A stretch of 64,000 nt of DNA from Sphingobacteriales bacterium 44-61 (GTDB lineage: Bacteria; Bacteroidota; Bacteroidia; Chitinophagales; Chitinophagaceae). Where the stretch lies: contig MKTW01000001.1 of assembly GCA_001898405.1 (NCBI GenBank), positions 496,001 through 560,000 on the forward strand, given 5' to 3'. Of the stretch, positions 36,001-43,992 are shown in pieces. The notes beneath the pieces are model-generated. The model was given only the letters and a program-made list of their open reading frames with translations. It was not told the DNA's origin and searched no databases. The translations under genes and the position numbers were made by a program. How positions within the stretch are numbered: position 1 is the first letter of the stretch; each line of letters begins with the position of its first letter.

Positions 36001-36453
36001 GCCATAGCTTTCATACAAACCCGTATTGAACCATTGCGGGCTGTTAGGCACGCACATCTGGTTAAGGATCGAATACACGAGCTCTTCATAAAAGACCTGT
36101 GCATCTTTGGATGAAGCGAAATAACCGTATTTTTCTCCCCATACGCGCCAGCAATTGGCCAGCCTGTGAGCGACCTGCCTGGCGGAGGTTTCCCGGCCGG
36201 TGCTGCCATCAGGTTGAGGCACACCTGCTTTGCGGAAATATTTTTGAGCAAGGATATCTGTAGCGATCTGGCTCCACTGTTTGGGCACTTCCACATTATT
36301 CATTTCAAATACTACTTCTCCGCTCGGGTTCCGGATCACCGAGGTGCGGTAATCGTACTCAAACATATCAAACACATTAACCGTATCAGACGTGAAGCGA
36401 CGACGGAACTGCAGTCCGCCAGCAGCGGGTACTTGTTTTTTAGCCATAATCAA
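33067..36453 (-). CDS. nrdJ: Adenosylcobalamin-dependent (class II) ribonucleotide reductase
   Basis: The 1,128-residue enzyme (MAKKQ at 36447 is the other start) reduces ribonucleotides to deoxyribonucleotides with an adenosylcobalamin radical. Seen are [38 protein letters not shown], the active-site [18 protein letters not shown] and [20 protein letters not shown]. A C-terminal extension ends in a cysteine-rich tail with [17 protein letters not shown] and final GGCS, typical of the large NrdJ form with a zinc ribbon and redox-active cysteines. It is monocistronic. No cobalamin riboswitch motif is visible upstream, although repeated modules are present there. Confidence 0.96.
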   Translation of the reverse strand: [1128 protein letters not shown]

Positions 36454-36526
36454 AAGAATTTAAGGGTCCTGGTTTAGAAATTCTCTCGTGGAAGGGTGAT
36501 TACGAAAATATTTTTTGCTATCCTAT

Positions 36527-36552
36527 TTTCCAGCGCTCAGATATGCACATTG
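36527..36552. promoter_or_regulatory. Repeated module A upstream of nrdJ
   Basis: TTTCCAGCGCT (36527-36537) is followed by TGCACATTG (36544-36552). The same pair of words recurs in module B with one base changed and a longer spacer. Confidence 0.45.
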
Positions 36553-36584
36553 TGTGGAAAAGAGCCAGTAAAATCCCCAAGTGC

Positions 36585-36619
36585 TTTCCAGTGCTGGGTT
36601 ACGCGTTTTTTGCACATTG
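36585..36619. promoter_or_regulatory. Repeated module B upstream of nrdJ
   Basis: TTTCCAGTGCT (36585-36595) is followed by TGCACATTG (36611-36619), echoing module A. The 9-mer TGCACATTG is identical in both. It may be a regulator binding site for nrdJ; it does not look like the published NrdR box. Confidence 0.45.
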
Positions 36620-36929
36620 GAACGACCCTGGTCTGATAATTTTTTTTGGTCAGGTCGGAGGTAAACTGTAAAAGTTTTTAATCCATCTCATCTTCCCGTG
36701 AAACATCAATTCAGCAAGGATTTCAAGCCATTAAACCCGTGAAATGCCTAATCAGCAATACTTCCAGCCATTCCCATGCCGGAAACCCTTACCAGGCCGT
36801 TAATACAGGGTTCATAAAAGGATAAAAAAACGATAACCGTATTTTTTTGTTTTTTTGCATCCGAAAGAAGATCTACTCTGACTGGCTCCGGCATTATCCT
36901 GAATGGTTTATTTAAAAAATCTGGCATTA

Positions 36930-37664
36930 ATGAAACAGTTATTGACCGTTATTACATTTTTATCCGTGTCTTCTTTATTCCCCTCACTCCATGCACAATC
37001 GCAGTTTACCGGATGGGCAGCATTATTCAACACAGCTAAAACAGGAAAGAAAACAAGTTTGCTTACAGATATACAACTGCGCGGTTCAGGGCAAATAGCG
37101 CATACACAAACATTGTTGTTGCGCACAGGACTGCAATACAGTGTTACCAAAAAACTGGGCCTTACACTGGGTTATGCCTATATCCATAACAGGCGGGAAA
37201 CTGGTGGTCTAAGCGGCTATCTGCCAGAACATCGCATCTGGGAGCAATTACTGTATAATCATAAAACCGGGCCGGTATTTGTTTCGCATCGCATCCGCGT
37301 GGAGCAACGTTTTATTTCCAAAACGAAGATCGAGAACAATGACCTGAAGGCAGATGGTTATGGAAATGCTTATCGTCTCCGGTATTTTATCCGGAACATT
37401 ATTCCGCTTTCCAATCAAACTACAGGCGGTTTTCCCAAAGGGGCTTTTGCTGCTTTGCAAAACGAGGTTTTTATCAATACAGGAAATAAGTCCAATGTGA
37501 ATGGAAAAGCCTTTGATCAGAACAGGCTGTACTTTGCCGGTGGTTACAGGTTCAGTACGGCATTTGACCTGGAAGCGGGATATATGTATCAGTATATACA
37601 GGGAAGAAGCAATGCATCTACCCATAATCATATTGCGCAAGTTGCAGGATACTGGCGTTTTTAA
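36930..37664 (+). CDS. DUF2490 outer-membrane protein
   Basis: The frame opens at 36903, but ATG 36930 (MKQLLTVITFLSVSSLFPSL) gives a normal signal peptide ending LHAQ and a 244-residue product. The mature part shows the family start FTGWAALFNTAKTGKKTSLL and many alternating beta strands (LLLRTGLQYSVTKKLGLTLG, EHRIWEQLLYNHKTG, ending VAGYWRF with a terminal Phe). This fits a small outer-membrane barrel of the DUF2490 family, whose function is unknown. It is alone in its transcription unit, convergent with the TlpA-like gene. Confidence 0.85.
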   Translation: MKQLLTVITFLSVSSLFPSLHAQSQFTGWAALFNTAKTGKKTSLLTDIQLRGSGQIAHTQTLLLRTGLQYSVTKKLGLTLGYAYIHNRRETGGLSGYLPEHRIWEQLLYNHKTGPVFVSHRIRVEQRFISKTKIENNDLKADGYGNAYRLRYFIRNIIPLSNQTTGGFPKGAFAALQNEVFINTGNKSNVNGKAFDQNRLYFAGGYRFSTAFDLEAGYMYQYIQGRSNASTHNHIAQVAGYWRF

Positions 37665-37679
37665 AAGGATAGCTGCTCA

Positions 37680-38624
37680 TCACTGTGGCAATGATGCTAT
37701 AACCTGCATCAATCTTTCTCCCCAGGTATCAGTAGCTATGATCTTTCCTTCCTTGTTGATCAAAACGTTGTAAGGAATTCCTCTGTTCGGGCCTATATTA
37801 AAGACTGTTGCCACAGGAGATTCCATTGCTTTCAGATCGGAAACAGATAAATAATTAAGTTTGTCTTCCCTGGTTGCTTTTATCCATTTAGCACGTTTAT
37901 CATCCAATGAAAAGGCAACAATAGCAACAAGGCCGTTTCTCTCAATTGCCTGTGTTTGTTTAATCATCTCGCGATTAGCCGTTCTACAAGGAGAGCACCA
38001 GGAAGCCCAAAAGTCGAGCAGGATATATTTTGCAGGAATATTTTTCAGAATAATTGATCGGCCAGCCGTATCACTGAAAGAAATGTCCAGGATAGATGGG
38101 TCATATTTCTCCATTCCATCCCTGCTCCTTGTTTCTTTGATCCTTGATGCAAATAATTTCCCTTCAGGCGTTTTTTTGAGAGAATCGGCAAAGGATTGAT
38201 ACAAACCAGCTATATCACTGCTGGGAATATCGGTAAGGCCACCCAATACGAGATAACGGAGTGCCTGAAAATTTTTCCAGTTCTTCTCGTGGGCAGAAAT
38301 AAAATCATACATCCTCCGGTTTCTTTTCATCACCAACCGGATATTGGAATCCAATAAAGTCTCTTTTAATTGATCATTCTTTGTTCTTTTGATCATTGCA
38401 TCCAATGTATCAGATATCCTCCGCCAGTCCTGGTATATTTCATCCGGGCTATTAAATTGTTGGGGGATTTCGCCCTGCGTTGCGGCAGAAGATCCAGCTT
38501 TTTCTCGATCCTTCACGGGCGGAGGCACATGACTTTGTGAATTACTATCGACACATGAATATATGCATCCGGACACGATCAGGAAGCCAACAGCCTTTAA
38601 AGGAAGAATGGCCAGTTTTTTCAT
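37680..38624 (-). CDS. TlpA-like thiol-disulfide lipoprotein
   Basis: The 314-residue protein has an N-terminal signal with a likely lipidated C24 (IYSC, weak lipobox). A helical N-terminal domain (about 55-170) is followed by a thioredoxin-fold domain (about 175-314) with the CxxC in FWASWCSPCR (C210/C213) and the cis-Pro region GIPYNVLINKEG. This layout is common for periplasmic Bacteroidota redoxins that reduce or isomerise disulfides. The substrate is unknown. It is convergent with the DUF2490 gene (15 bp) and divergent from the PcrB gene. Confidence 0.87.
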   Translation of the reverse strand: MKKLAILPLKAVGFLIVSGCIYSCVDSNSQSHVPPPVKDREKAGSSAATQGEIPQQFNSPDEIYQDWRRISDTLDAMIKRTKNDQLKETLLDSNIRLVMKRNRRMYDFISAHEKNWKNFQALRYLVLGGLTDIPSSDIAGLYQSFADSLKKTPEGKLFASRIKETRSRDGMEKYDPSILDISFSDTAGRSIILKNIPAKYILLDFWASWCSPCRTANREMIKQTQAIERNGLVAIVAFSLDDKRAKWIKATREDKLNYLSVSDLKAMESPVATVFNIGPNRGIPYNVLINKEGKIIATDTWGERLMQVIASLPQ

Positions 38625-38813
38625 CGCTTTTAAAGATCGTTTTGTTAGTAAACAGCAGTTCTCTACAATTTATGCGTAAATACCGTGAAACCAGGATTAT
38701 CTTTTGGCTTATTCTTTGACACAATTGCGCAAACCCCTGCAATTCCCATGAAAATTAACTCGTTAAAAAGACAAAACTTTTTCGCATTTTTGTAGGAGTA
38801 CAACCGGTACCGA

Positions 38814-39569
38814 ATGAAACAGGATATCTACTTTTCATTAACAGAGAAGAAAAGGCAAGGGAAAAAATCCTTTGCCGTGCTGATAGACCCCGATAAGGTC
38901 AACAAAGCCGTGTTGGATGAGCTGATCGGATTATCCGTTTCGGCTAAAGTGGATTATCTGCTTGTCGGCGGCAGCCTCGTGATCTCCAATCACCTGGATG
39001 AATGCGTGCAGCACATCAAGCAAAACTGCTCTATACCAGTGGTTTTATTCCCTGGCAGCGCTTCCCAGATCAGCAAACATGCCGATGCACTTTTGTATCT
39101 CTCCCTTATATCGGGCCGTAATCCGGAATTACTGATCGGTCAGCATGTGGTATCGGCACCAGCCGTCCGCAAAAGCGGACTGGAGATCATGTCAACCGGC
39201 TATATCGTAATTGATGGTGGAGCGCCCACTACCGTTTCCTATATCAGCAATGCGGCTCCTGTGCCTGCCGATAAGAACGAGATTGCCATGTGTACAGCCA
39301 TGGCTGGTGAAATGCTGGGTATGAAACTGATCTATATGGATGCAGGCAGCGGTGCCAAACGTCCTATTTCCGAAAGCATGATCGAAGCCGTTGCAAAAAG
39401 CATTTCCACACCTTTGATCATTGGCGGCGGTATTATCCAACCTGAAAAAGCTTATCTCAATTGCAAAGCCGGCGCAGATGTAATTGTAGTAGGTAATGCG
39501 ATTGAAAAAGATGCTTCGCTTATCAAAGAAATGAGCGATGCAGTACACTCCGTAGCTGTCAAGGCTTAA
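38814..39569 (+). CDS. Geranylgeranylglyceryl/heptaprenylglyceryl phosphate synthase (PcrB family)
   Basis: The 251-residue TIM-barrel enzyme joins a polyprenyl diphosphate to sn-glycerol 1-phosphate, the step that makes archaeal-type ether lipid precursors. Motifs seen are FAVLIDPDKV, LLVGGSL, VVLFPGSASQISKHADALLY, YMDAGSGAKRPI and PLIIGGGIIQPEKA, the last two forming the phosphate-binding part. The family occurs in several Bacteroidota, where the product and its use are not clear. The gene overlaps the convergent M28 peptidase gene by 11 bp, so both stop codons lie inside the other gene. Confidence 0.92.
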   Translation: MKQDIYFSLTEKKRQGKKSFAVLIDPDKVNKAVLDELIGLSVSAKVDYLLVGGSLVISNHLDECVQHIKQNCSIPVVLFPGSASQISKHADALLYLSLISGRNPELLIGQHVVSAPAVRKSGLEIMSTGYIVIDGGAPTTVSYISNAAPVPADKNEIAMCTAMAGEMLGMKLIYMDAGSGAKRPISESMIEAVAKSISTPLIIGGGIIQPEKAYLNCKAGADVIVVGNAIEKDASLIKEMSDAVHSVAVKA

Positions 39570-40833
39570 TCACCTCTCCTGGTGTTTCCTCGCCATTTAT
39601 CAATGACCTGCTTGCAGTTGCAATAGCGCGGATGATAGCAGTAAGATTGGGGATATCTATCCGCTTTACTTCATCACAGGGCCGATGATAACAGGGATCA
39701 TCGTCATCACTTGCCATAATGGTATGAAAAGGTATGCCCTTATCCACGAAAGGATAATTGTCGCTGCGCATAAAGAGCATCTTTTCTTCATCAGGCTCCC
39801 TGATCACTTTCAACCCCGCTGCCTTTAACTGTTTGCTGAGCAGATCCGGCAATGATGAATATCTTTCACCGGTTATAAACACTCTTTTCTTTCCGTACTG
39901 GGGCACGCCAAGCATTTCCAGGTTGATCCCTGCTTTTATTTTTTCCGGGTTGAGCAGTTTGGCCAGTTCAGTCGAGCCTTTTAATCCGACTTCTTCACCG
40001 GCAAAAGCACAGAAAATAAGCGTCCGCTCATTATCATTCCGCAATGCAAAATAGCGGGCCAGCATAAGCAGTGCTGTTGTACCTGAAGCGTTGTCGTTCG
40101 CACCATTCATGATCGTGTCTTTTCCCTTCCGTACGGTTCCTTCATGATCGTAATGTGCAGAAAAAACAATGCACTCTGTTGGTCTTGCCCTGCCCGGTAA
40201 AATGCCAATGATATTGTATTCAACCTGGCGGAAATACGTTTCCATGGCTGTAAGCCGTAAAGAGTCAGGCGGTGTGGTTGCATATACAATAAGTCTTGCA
40301 TTCTTTGATTTGCCTGATGGCATACTTAGTTCTTCCAGTTCCAATCCATTCTTCTCCGGTGATAAACACCATATAAGAAGATCTTTGTCAGCATTGGCAA
40401 ACCGGGGCAGCAGGTTTTTTGTAAATGAATCAACCTGTATTACGGTGAAATCTGTTAGTTGTCTCGGGCTGTACATTCCCGGGCTGGCCGGCAGATATAA
40501 AAAATCATTTTCCCGGAGTGATTTACCATTCCATTCAAGCTTATCCCTCACATTGTTTTTAGGGCCGCCAAAAGGATGGAAGGAATGAAACAAAGAATAA
40601 AGGCCAGGTAATGATTGCAATCCTGCTTCCTGGAATTCGCGGATAATAAATTCTCCTGCTTTCAAGAGATCTGCACTGCCATTACCTCTTCCCCGCAACG
40701 AATCACCTGCCAGTACGTTCATGATATCCCTCACCCTTGTTGCTGGAATTGAATCAGCAACCGGTTGGGCCAATAAAAACGGCCATGCCCCAAAGAGCAT
40801 GGCCATTATGATGAATATTTTTTTACGTATCAA
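39559..40833 (-). CDS. M28-family metallopeptidase, copy 1
   Basis: The 424-residue exported protein has a signal peptide (about 1-22, ending FLLAQ) and an M28 aminopeptidase fold. Zinc ligands are visible as His and Asp in FSAHYDHEG and NGANDNASGTT, Glu-Glu in CAFAGEEVGLKGS, an acidic residue near INLEMLG and the late His in DPCYHRPCDE. It probably removes amino acids from peptides in the periplasm or outside the cell. A very similar gene lies 16 bp upstream in the same direction, so this is a tandem duplication within an operon. Confidence 0.9.
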   Translation of the reverse strand: MIRKKIFIIMAMLFGAWPFLLAQPVADSIPATRVRDIMNVLAGDSLRGRGNGSADLLKAGEFIIREFQEAGLQSLPGLYSLFHSFHPFGGPKNNVRDKLEWNGKSLRENDFLYLPASPGMYSPRQLTDFTVIQVDSFTKNLLPRFANADKDLLIWCLSPEKNGLELEELSMPSGKSKNARLIVYATTPPDSLRLTAMETYFRQVEYNIIGILPGRARPTECIVFSAHYDHEGTVRKGKDTIMNGANDNASGTTALLMLARYFALRNDNERTLIFCAFAGEEVGLKGSTELAKLLNPEKIKAGINLEMLGVPQYGKKRVFITGERYSSLPDLLSKQLKAAGLKVIREPDEEKMLFMRSDNYPFVDKGIPFHTIMASDDDDPCYHRPCDEVKRIDIPNLTAIIRAIATASRSLINGEETPGEVIKP

Positions 40834-40849
40834 TAGTTGCCAATTGATG

Positions 40850-42133
40850 TTAACGCAAATCCTCCACTTTTACCCTGCCTGGTGTGTCCTTTCCTGCAAT
40901 AATGCTGCGTGCGCTTAAAGCGATTGATTTAATGATCATGGCCATATTGTCCATATCAAGTGTTTCCACATGATCAGTCACTTTATGGTAGTTAGGTTCG
41001 TTGTCCATTTTAGAAGTGGAGATAGTATGGGCAGGAACACCAAGCCGTGCCAGTGTAGCGTTGTCTGAACGGTAAAACAGTTGCTGATCAGGATAAGGGT
41101 CCGGATGAAAGCTGAAGCCTGTTCCTTCCAGGTTCTTTTGAAGGATGGCACCCATGTCTGTTTTTTCGTAACCGGTGATATAAGCAGAGTTCTTTCCCCA
41201 TTTGCTGTCTGTACCGATCATTTCAATATTCAGCATGGCCATCACTTTATTGGGATCAAACTGTTTGGAAAAATATTGTGAGCCATAACCACCGACCTCT
41301 TCTGCAGTGAAAGCAGCAAATACCAGTGTGCGTTCGTTATTTTTCAAAGCCTTGAAGTATTTAGCCAGCAGGATGACGGCTGTAGTGCCAGCAGCGTCAT
41401 CATTCGCTCCATTATAAATAGAATCGCCATTCACGGGTTTGCCGGTACCGATATGATCATAGTGACCGGAGAAGATCACATATTCATCTTTCTTGCTTTT
41501 GCCGGGTATTATGCCTACCACATTGGCCAATTTTTGCTCTGTGATCTCATGTTTTGATTCAATGCTGAAATCTGTAACAGCGGCAGGAGTAAGAATAAAC
41601 AATACATTGCTTTCCCTTTTAAATCCGCCCCTTTTCAAACGGCTAAGACGTGGAAAATCGCGGGAAAAACTTGTATCAACAAACACTACTGTATTTTTTT
41701 CAGCCTGCAAAACGGCAAATGCTTCCTGGAAAAAAGTAGCTCCTGCTTTTATGGCCTTTGTTTCATATCCTGAAGAAGACGTGATCTTTACATCGGGCTG
41801 GGTAGTGATCAGCACAACACTTTTGGGGTCTACATCGTTTCCGTTTACTGTACCAGTAAGACTTAATTGTTTTGGTGATACGATTGCAAAAGATTGCAGA
41901 TAACTATTGCTATTATTCCAGGTCTGCAAGCCGGCTGCTTTGAATTCAGCAGCTATAAAATCGGCCGCTTTATCAATTTCAGGTGAAAAGGTCCTGCGCC
42001 CTTTCATTTCATCAGAAGCAAGCACCCGCTCAATCCTTTCTGCTTCTTTAGCGTTGATGATCTTATCTACGTTCTGGGCAAAAGAGAAAGAAGCTATCGT
42101 TGCCAACAGCGTACTGAAAATAAGTTTCTTCAT
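40850..42133 (-). CDS. M28-family metallopeptidase, copy 2
   Basis: The 427-residue protein starts with a signal peptide (MKKLIFSTLLATIASFSFAQ). The M28 zinc site shows FSGHYDHIGTG, NGANDDAAGTT, FTAEEVGGYGSQ, NIEMIGTDS and the final PNYHKVTDHVETLD. Its architecture and order of motifs match copy 1, but the sequences differ throughout, so the duplication is old. Copy 2 is upstream and keeps the more standard motif set. It lies 33 bp downstream of the LytTR regulator gene on the same strand. Confidence 0.92.
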   Translation of the reverse strand: MKKLIFSTLLATIASFSFAQNVDKIINAKEAERIERVLASDEMKGRRTFSPEIDKAADFIAAEFKAAGLQTWNNSNSYLQSFAIVSPKQLSLTGTVNGNDVDPKSVVLITTQPDVKITSSSGYETKAIKAGATFFQEAFAVLQAEKNTVVFVDTSFSRDFPRLSRLKRGGFKRESNVLFILTPAAVTDFSIESKHEITEQKLANVVGIIPGKSKKDEYVIFSGHYDHIGTGKPVNGDSIYNGANDDAAGTTAVILLAKYFKALKNNERTLVFAAFTAEEVGGYGSQYFSKQFDPNKVMAMLNIEMIGTDSKWGKNSAYITGYEKTDMGAILQKNLEGTGFSFHPDPYPDQQLFYRSDNATLARLGVPAHTISTSKMDNEPNYHKVTDHVETLDMDNMAMIIKSIALSARSIIAGKDTPGRVKVEDLR

Positions 42134-42166
42134 GTTTAATATATGATTATTTATAATTTGGAAAGA

Positions 42167-42892
42167 TTACAGGCTCATCATTTCTTTAAACTTCACTGTT
42201 TGCCTCCTGCTCACTTCAATCTTTTCGCCTCCTTTCAATTCAAGCAAAAGGCCCCCATTGAAATAAGGCTCTATCTTTTCAATAAGACGAAGATTGACGA
42301 TATGTTTACGGTTGGCCCTGAAAAAGAATTTTTCATCCAATCTTTCTTCCAGGGCATTCAGTGATTTTAAGATCAGCGGCTTATTGGGGCCAAAGAACAC
42401 TTTGGCATAGTTGCCCACGCTTTCAAACAGGCGGATCTCGCTCAGTTTTACAAACCAGCAGCGCTCACCATCTTTTACAAAAACCTGGTCGTGCTCGCCA
42501 AGAATGCTGTTGTTGACAAACTCTCCTGTTAATTTGAGTTCCTTATTCTCTCCCTGGAGCTTATGAATGGCATCAGCGAGCCGCTTGGGTTCAACGGGTT
42601 TGAGCAGATAGTCCAGTGCATTCACTTCAAAAGCTTTGAGGGCAAATTCATCATACGCAGTAGTGAAGATCACTTGTGGAGCCCGTTCCAGCTGGGCCAG
42701 CAGATCAAAACCGGTTTTGCCCGGCATCTGTATATCCAGGAATATAAGATCGGGATGCAGGCTCTCTATTTTCGTAAAGCCTTCTTCGGCATTCGCCGCT
42801 TCATCTATCACTTCTATTTCGGGAAATTCCTGTAAAAGTTTTTTCAGTTCAGCCCTTGCCAGGCGTTCATCATCGATAATAATTGCTCGCAT
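42167..42892 (-). CDS. LytTR-family response regulator
   Basis: The product is 241 residues from ATG 42892 (MRAIIIDDERLARAELKKLL). The ATG at 42919 would overlap the kinase gene and adds residues foreign to the family. The receiver domain has the phosphorylated Asp53 in LIFLDIQMPGKTGFD, and the usual TAYDEFALKAFEVNALDYLLKP follows. The C-terminal LytTR DNA-binding domain (about 140-240) has KDGERCWFVKLSEIRLFESVGNYAKVFF and FFRANRKHIVNL. It forms a two-component pair with the kinase 10 bp upstream. Its targets are unknown; the peptidase genes downstream are possible. Confidence 0.95.
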   Translation of the reverse strand: MRAIIIDDERLARAELKKLLQEFPEIEVIDEAANAEEGFTKIESLHPDLIFLDIQMPGKTGFDLLAQLERAPQVIFTTAYDEFALKAFEVNALDYLLKPVEPKRLADAIHKLQGENKELKLTGEFVNNSILGEHDQVFVKDGERCWFVKLSEIRLFESVGNYAKVFFGPNKPLILKSLNALEERLDEKFFFRANRKHIVNLRLIEKIEPYFNGGLLLELKGGEKIEVSRRQTVKFKEMMSL

Positions 42893-42902
42893 CTGATTGT
42901 TT

Positions 42903-43973
42903 TTAATGATCGGCATCAAACGGTATCAGCACCCGTGCTTCTACCAGAGTAGGCGTAACCTGCCTTATTTCAAATTTAGCTTTATTTCCGTATAAAAGAT
43001 TTAACCGGTTGGTGGTGCTCGACAGGCCAAAGCCGCCACCGTTCACCTGCCCATTCAGTACGCCGGTATTCTGCACAGATAGTTCATGGAAATTATTTTT
43101 CAGCACTGACACCACACGCACCACCCCTCCTTTTATCTGCTTGCTGATGCCGTGCTTAATAGCGTTCTCTACCAGGGTTTGCAGCATCATGGGAGGCACA
43201 GGGAGGTCGAGCGTATCTTCATCCACTTCATATTCGATCTTCAGCCGGTCTTCAAACCGCATATTTTCCAGGGCCAGATAATCCTTTACGATATCCAGTT
43301 CCCTTTCCATGGGAGCTGATTCGGATTTATCCGACTGCATGCTGCTGCGGAGTATATTACTGAGTTCAGTGATGGCCCTGCGTGCCCGCTCGGGATTTTC
43401 ATCCACCAGGGCACGGATACTGTTGAGCGAATTGAAAATAAAATGCGGGTTGATATGCGCTTTGATCGTTTTCAGTTCCAGTTCCTTCACCAGCGATTCC
43501 AACCGCAATGTGTCCAGCTGTTGTTTCCTGCTCTTGGTCACATAGTGATAAATGAAGTAGATCAGGTTCCAGATAACGATATTGATAAAGAAATAGAAAG
43601 CGCCGCTCAGGATAAGCAGCAAAGGCTTGTCAATGAATTTCTTCTCCCCATCATTCAGCAAGCCAAGGTGCTGGCAGGCCTGCATATAAAGCGTGGCGGT
43701 GATCAGCGAAAAGACAACGGAGATAAAGAAAAAATGGAAGATCTGTTTTTCCACCGTTTTCTGCAGGGTATTCAGGCGGATAATGGCAGCCCGCATAATA
43801 TGGGTGAAAACGATGCCCAGGAGCACAAAAATCCCCAGCCTCGTCAGCACCAGCCTCCGAGATTCCGGATCGCCCATTTTCTCAAACGAAATAGCAAAAA
43901 TGACATTGATCAGGGCAAAAGATCCCCAACCAGCCACCTGAAATAACCAATATAAGGAGTTACCGATCCGCAT
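42903..43973 (-). CDS. LytS-type sensor histidine kinase
   Basis: The product is 356 residues from ATG 43973 (MRIGNSLYWLFQ). The N-terminal membrane domain (about 1-150) has four hydrophobic segments, then a short coiled coil. The His-kinase domain has the phosphoacceptor His177 in AHINPHFIFNSLNSIRAL, the N box LVENAIKHGIS and the G box GGGFGLSSTTNRLNLLYG. It pairs with the LytTR regulator 10 bp downstream. It is preceded by a truncated copy of its own sensor domain (43993-44511), whose stop lies 19 bp before this ATG. Confidence 0.95.
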   Translation of the reverse strand: MRIGNSLYWLFQVAGWGSFALINVIFAISFEKMGDPESRRLVLTRLGIFVLLGIVFTHIMRAAIIRLNTLQKTVEKQIFHFFFISVVFSLITATLYMQACQHLGLLNDGEKKFIDKPLLLILSGAFYFFINIVIWNLIYFIYHYVTKSRKQQLDTLRLESLVKELELKTIKAHINPHFIFNSLNSIRALVDENPERARRAITELSNILRSSMQSDKSESAPMERELDIVKDYLALENMRFEDRLKIEYEVDEDTLDLPVPPMMLQTLVENAIKHGISKQIKGGVVRVVSVLKNNFHELSVQNTGVLNGQVNGGGFGLSSTTNRLNLLYGNKAKFEIRQVTPTLVEARVLIPFDADH

Positions 43974-43979
43974 AAGTGA

Positions 43980-43987
43980 CAAATCTA
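43980..43987 (-). promoter_or_regulatory. -7-like box before the kinase ATG (duplicated)
   Basis: The minus-strand sequence TAGATTTG exactly fits TAnnTTTG, 6 nt before ATG 43973. The same 17 bp (TAGATTTGTCACTTATG) precede the truncated copy. No clear TTG lies at -33. If used, the mRNA would be nearly leaderless. Confidence 0.35.
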
Positions 43988-43992
43988 ACTAA

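Larger units (their letters stand above)
36454..36929. other. 476-bp divergent intergenic region upstream of nrdJ
   Basis: No gene is supported here. The region holds the 5' regions of nrdJ (minus) and the DUF2490 gene (plus). Two similar modules lie nearest nrdJ (36527-36552 and 36585-36619). The rest has runs of T (around 36640 and 36843) but no clear hairpin, and no B12-box (GCCACTG on either strand). Confidence 0.6.

Noticed and set aside
33067-36453. Intein or insertion in nrdJ to explain its length
   Set aside because: The large length is normal for NrdJ with a C-terminal extension and cysteine-rich tail. No splicing motif is visible.
36454-36929. Cobalamin riboswitch upstream of nrdJ
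   Set aside because: No B12-box-like GCCACTG and no fitting conserved core was found on the nrdJ strand. A covariance-model search would settle it.
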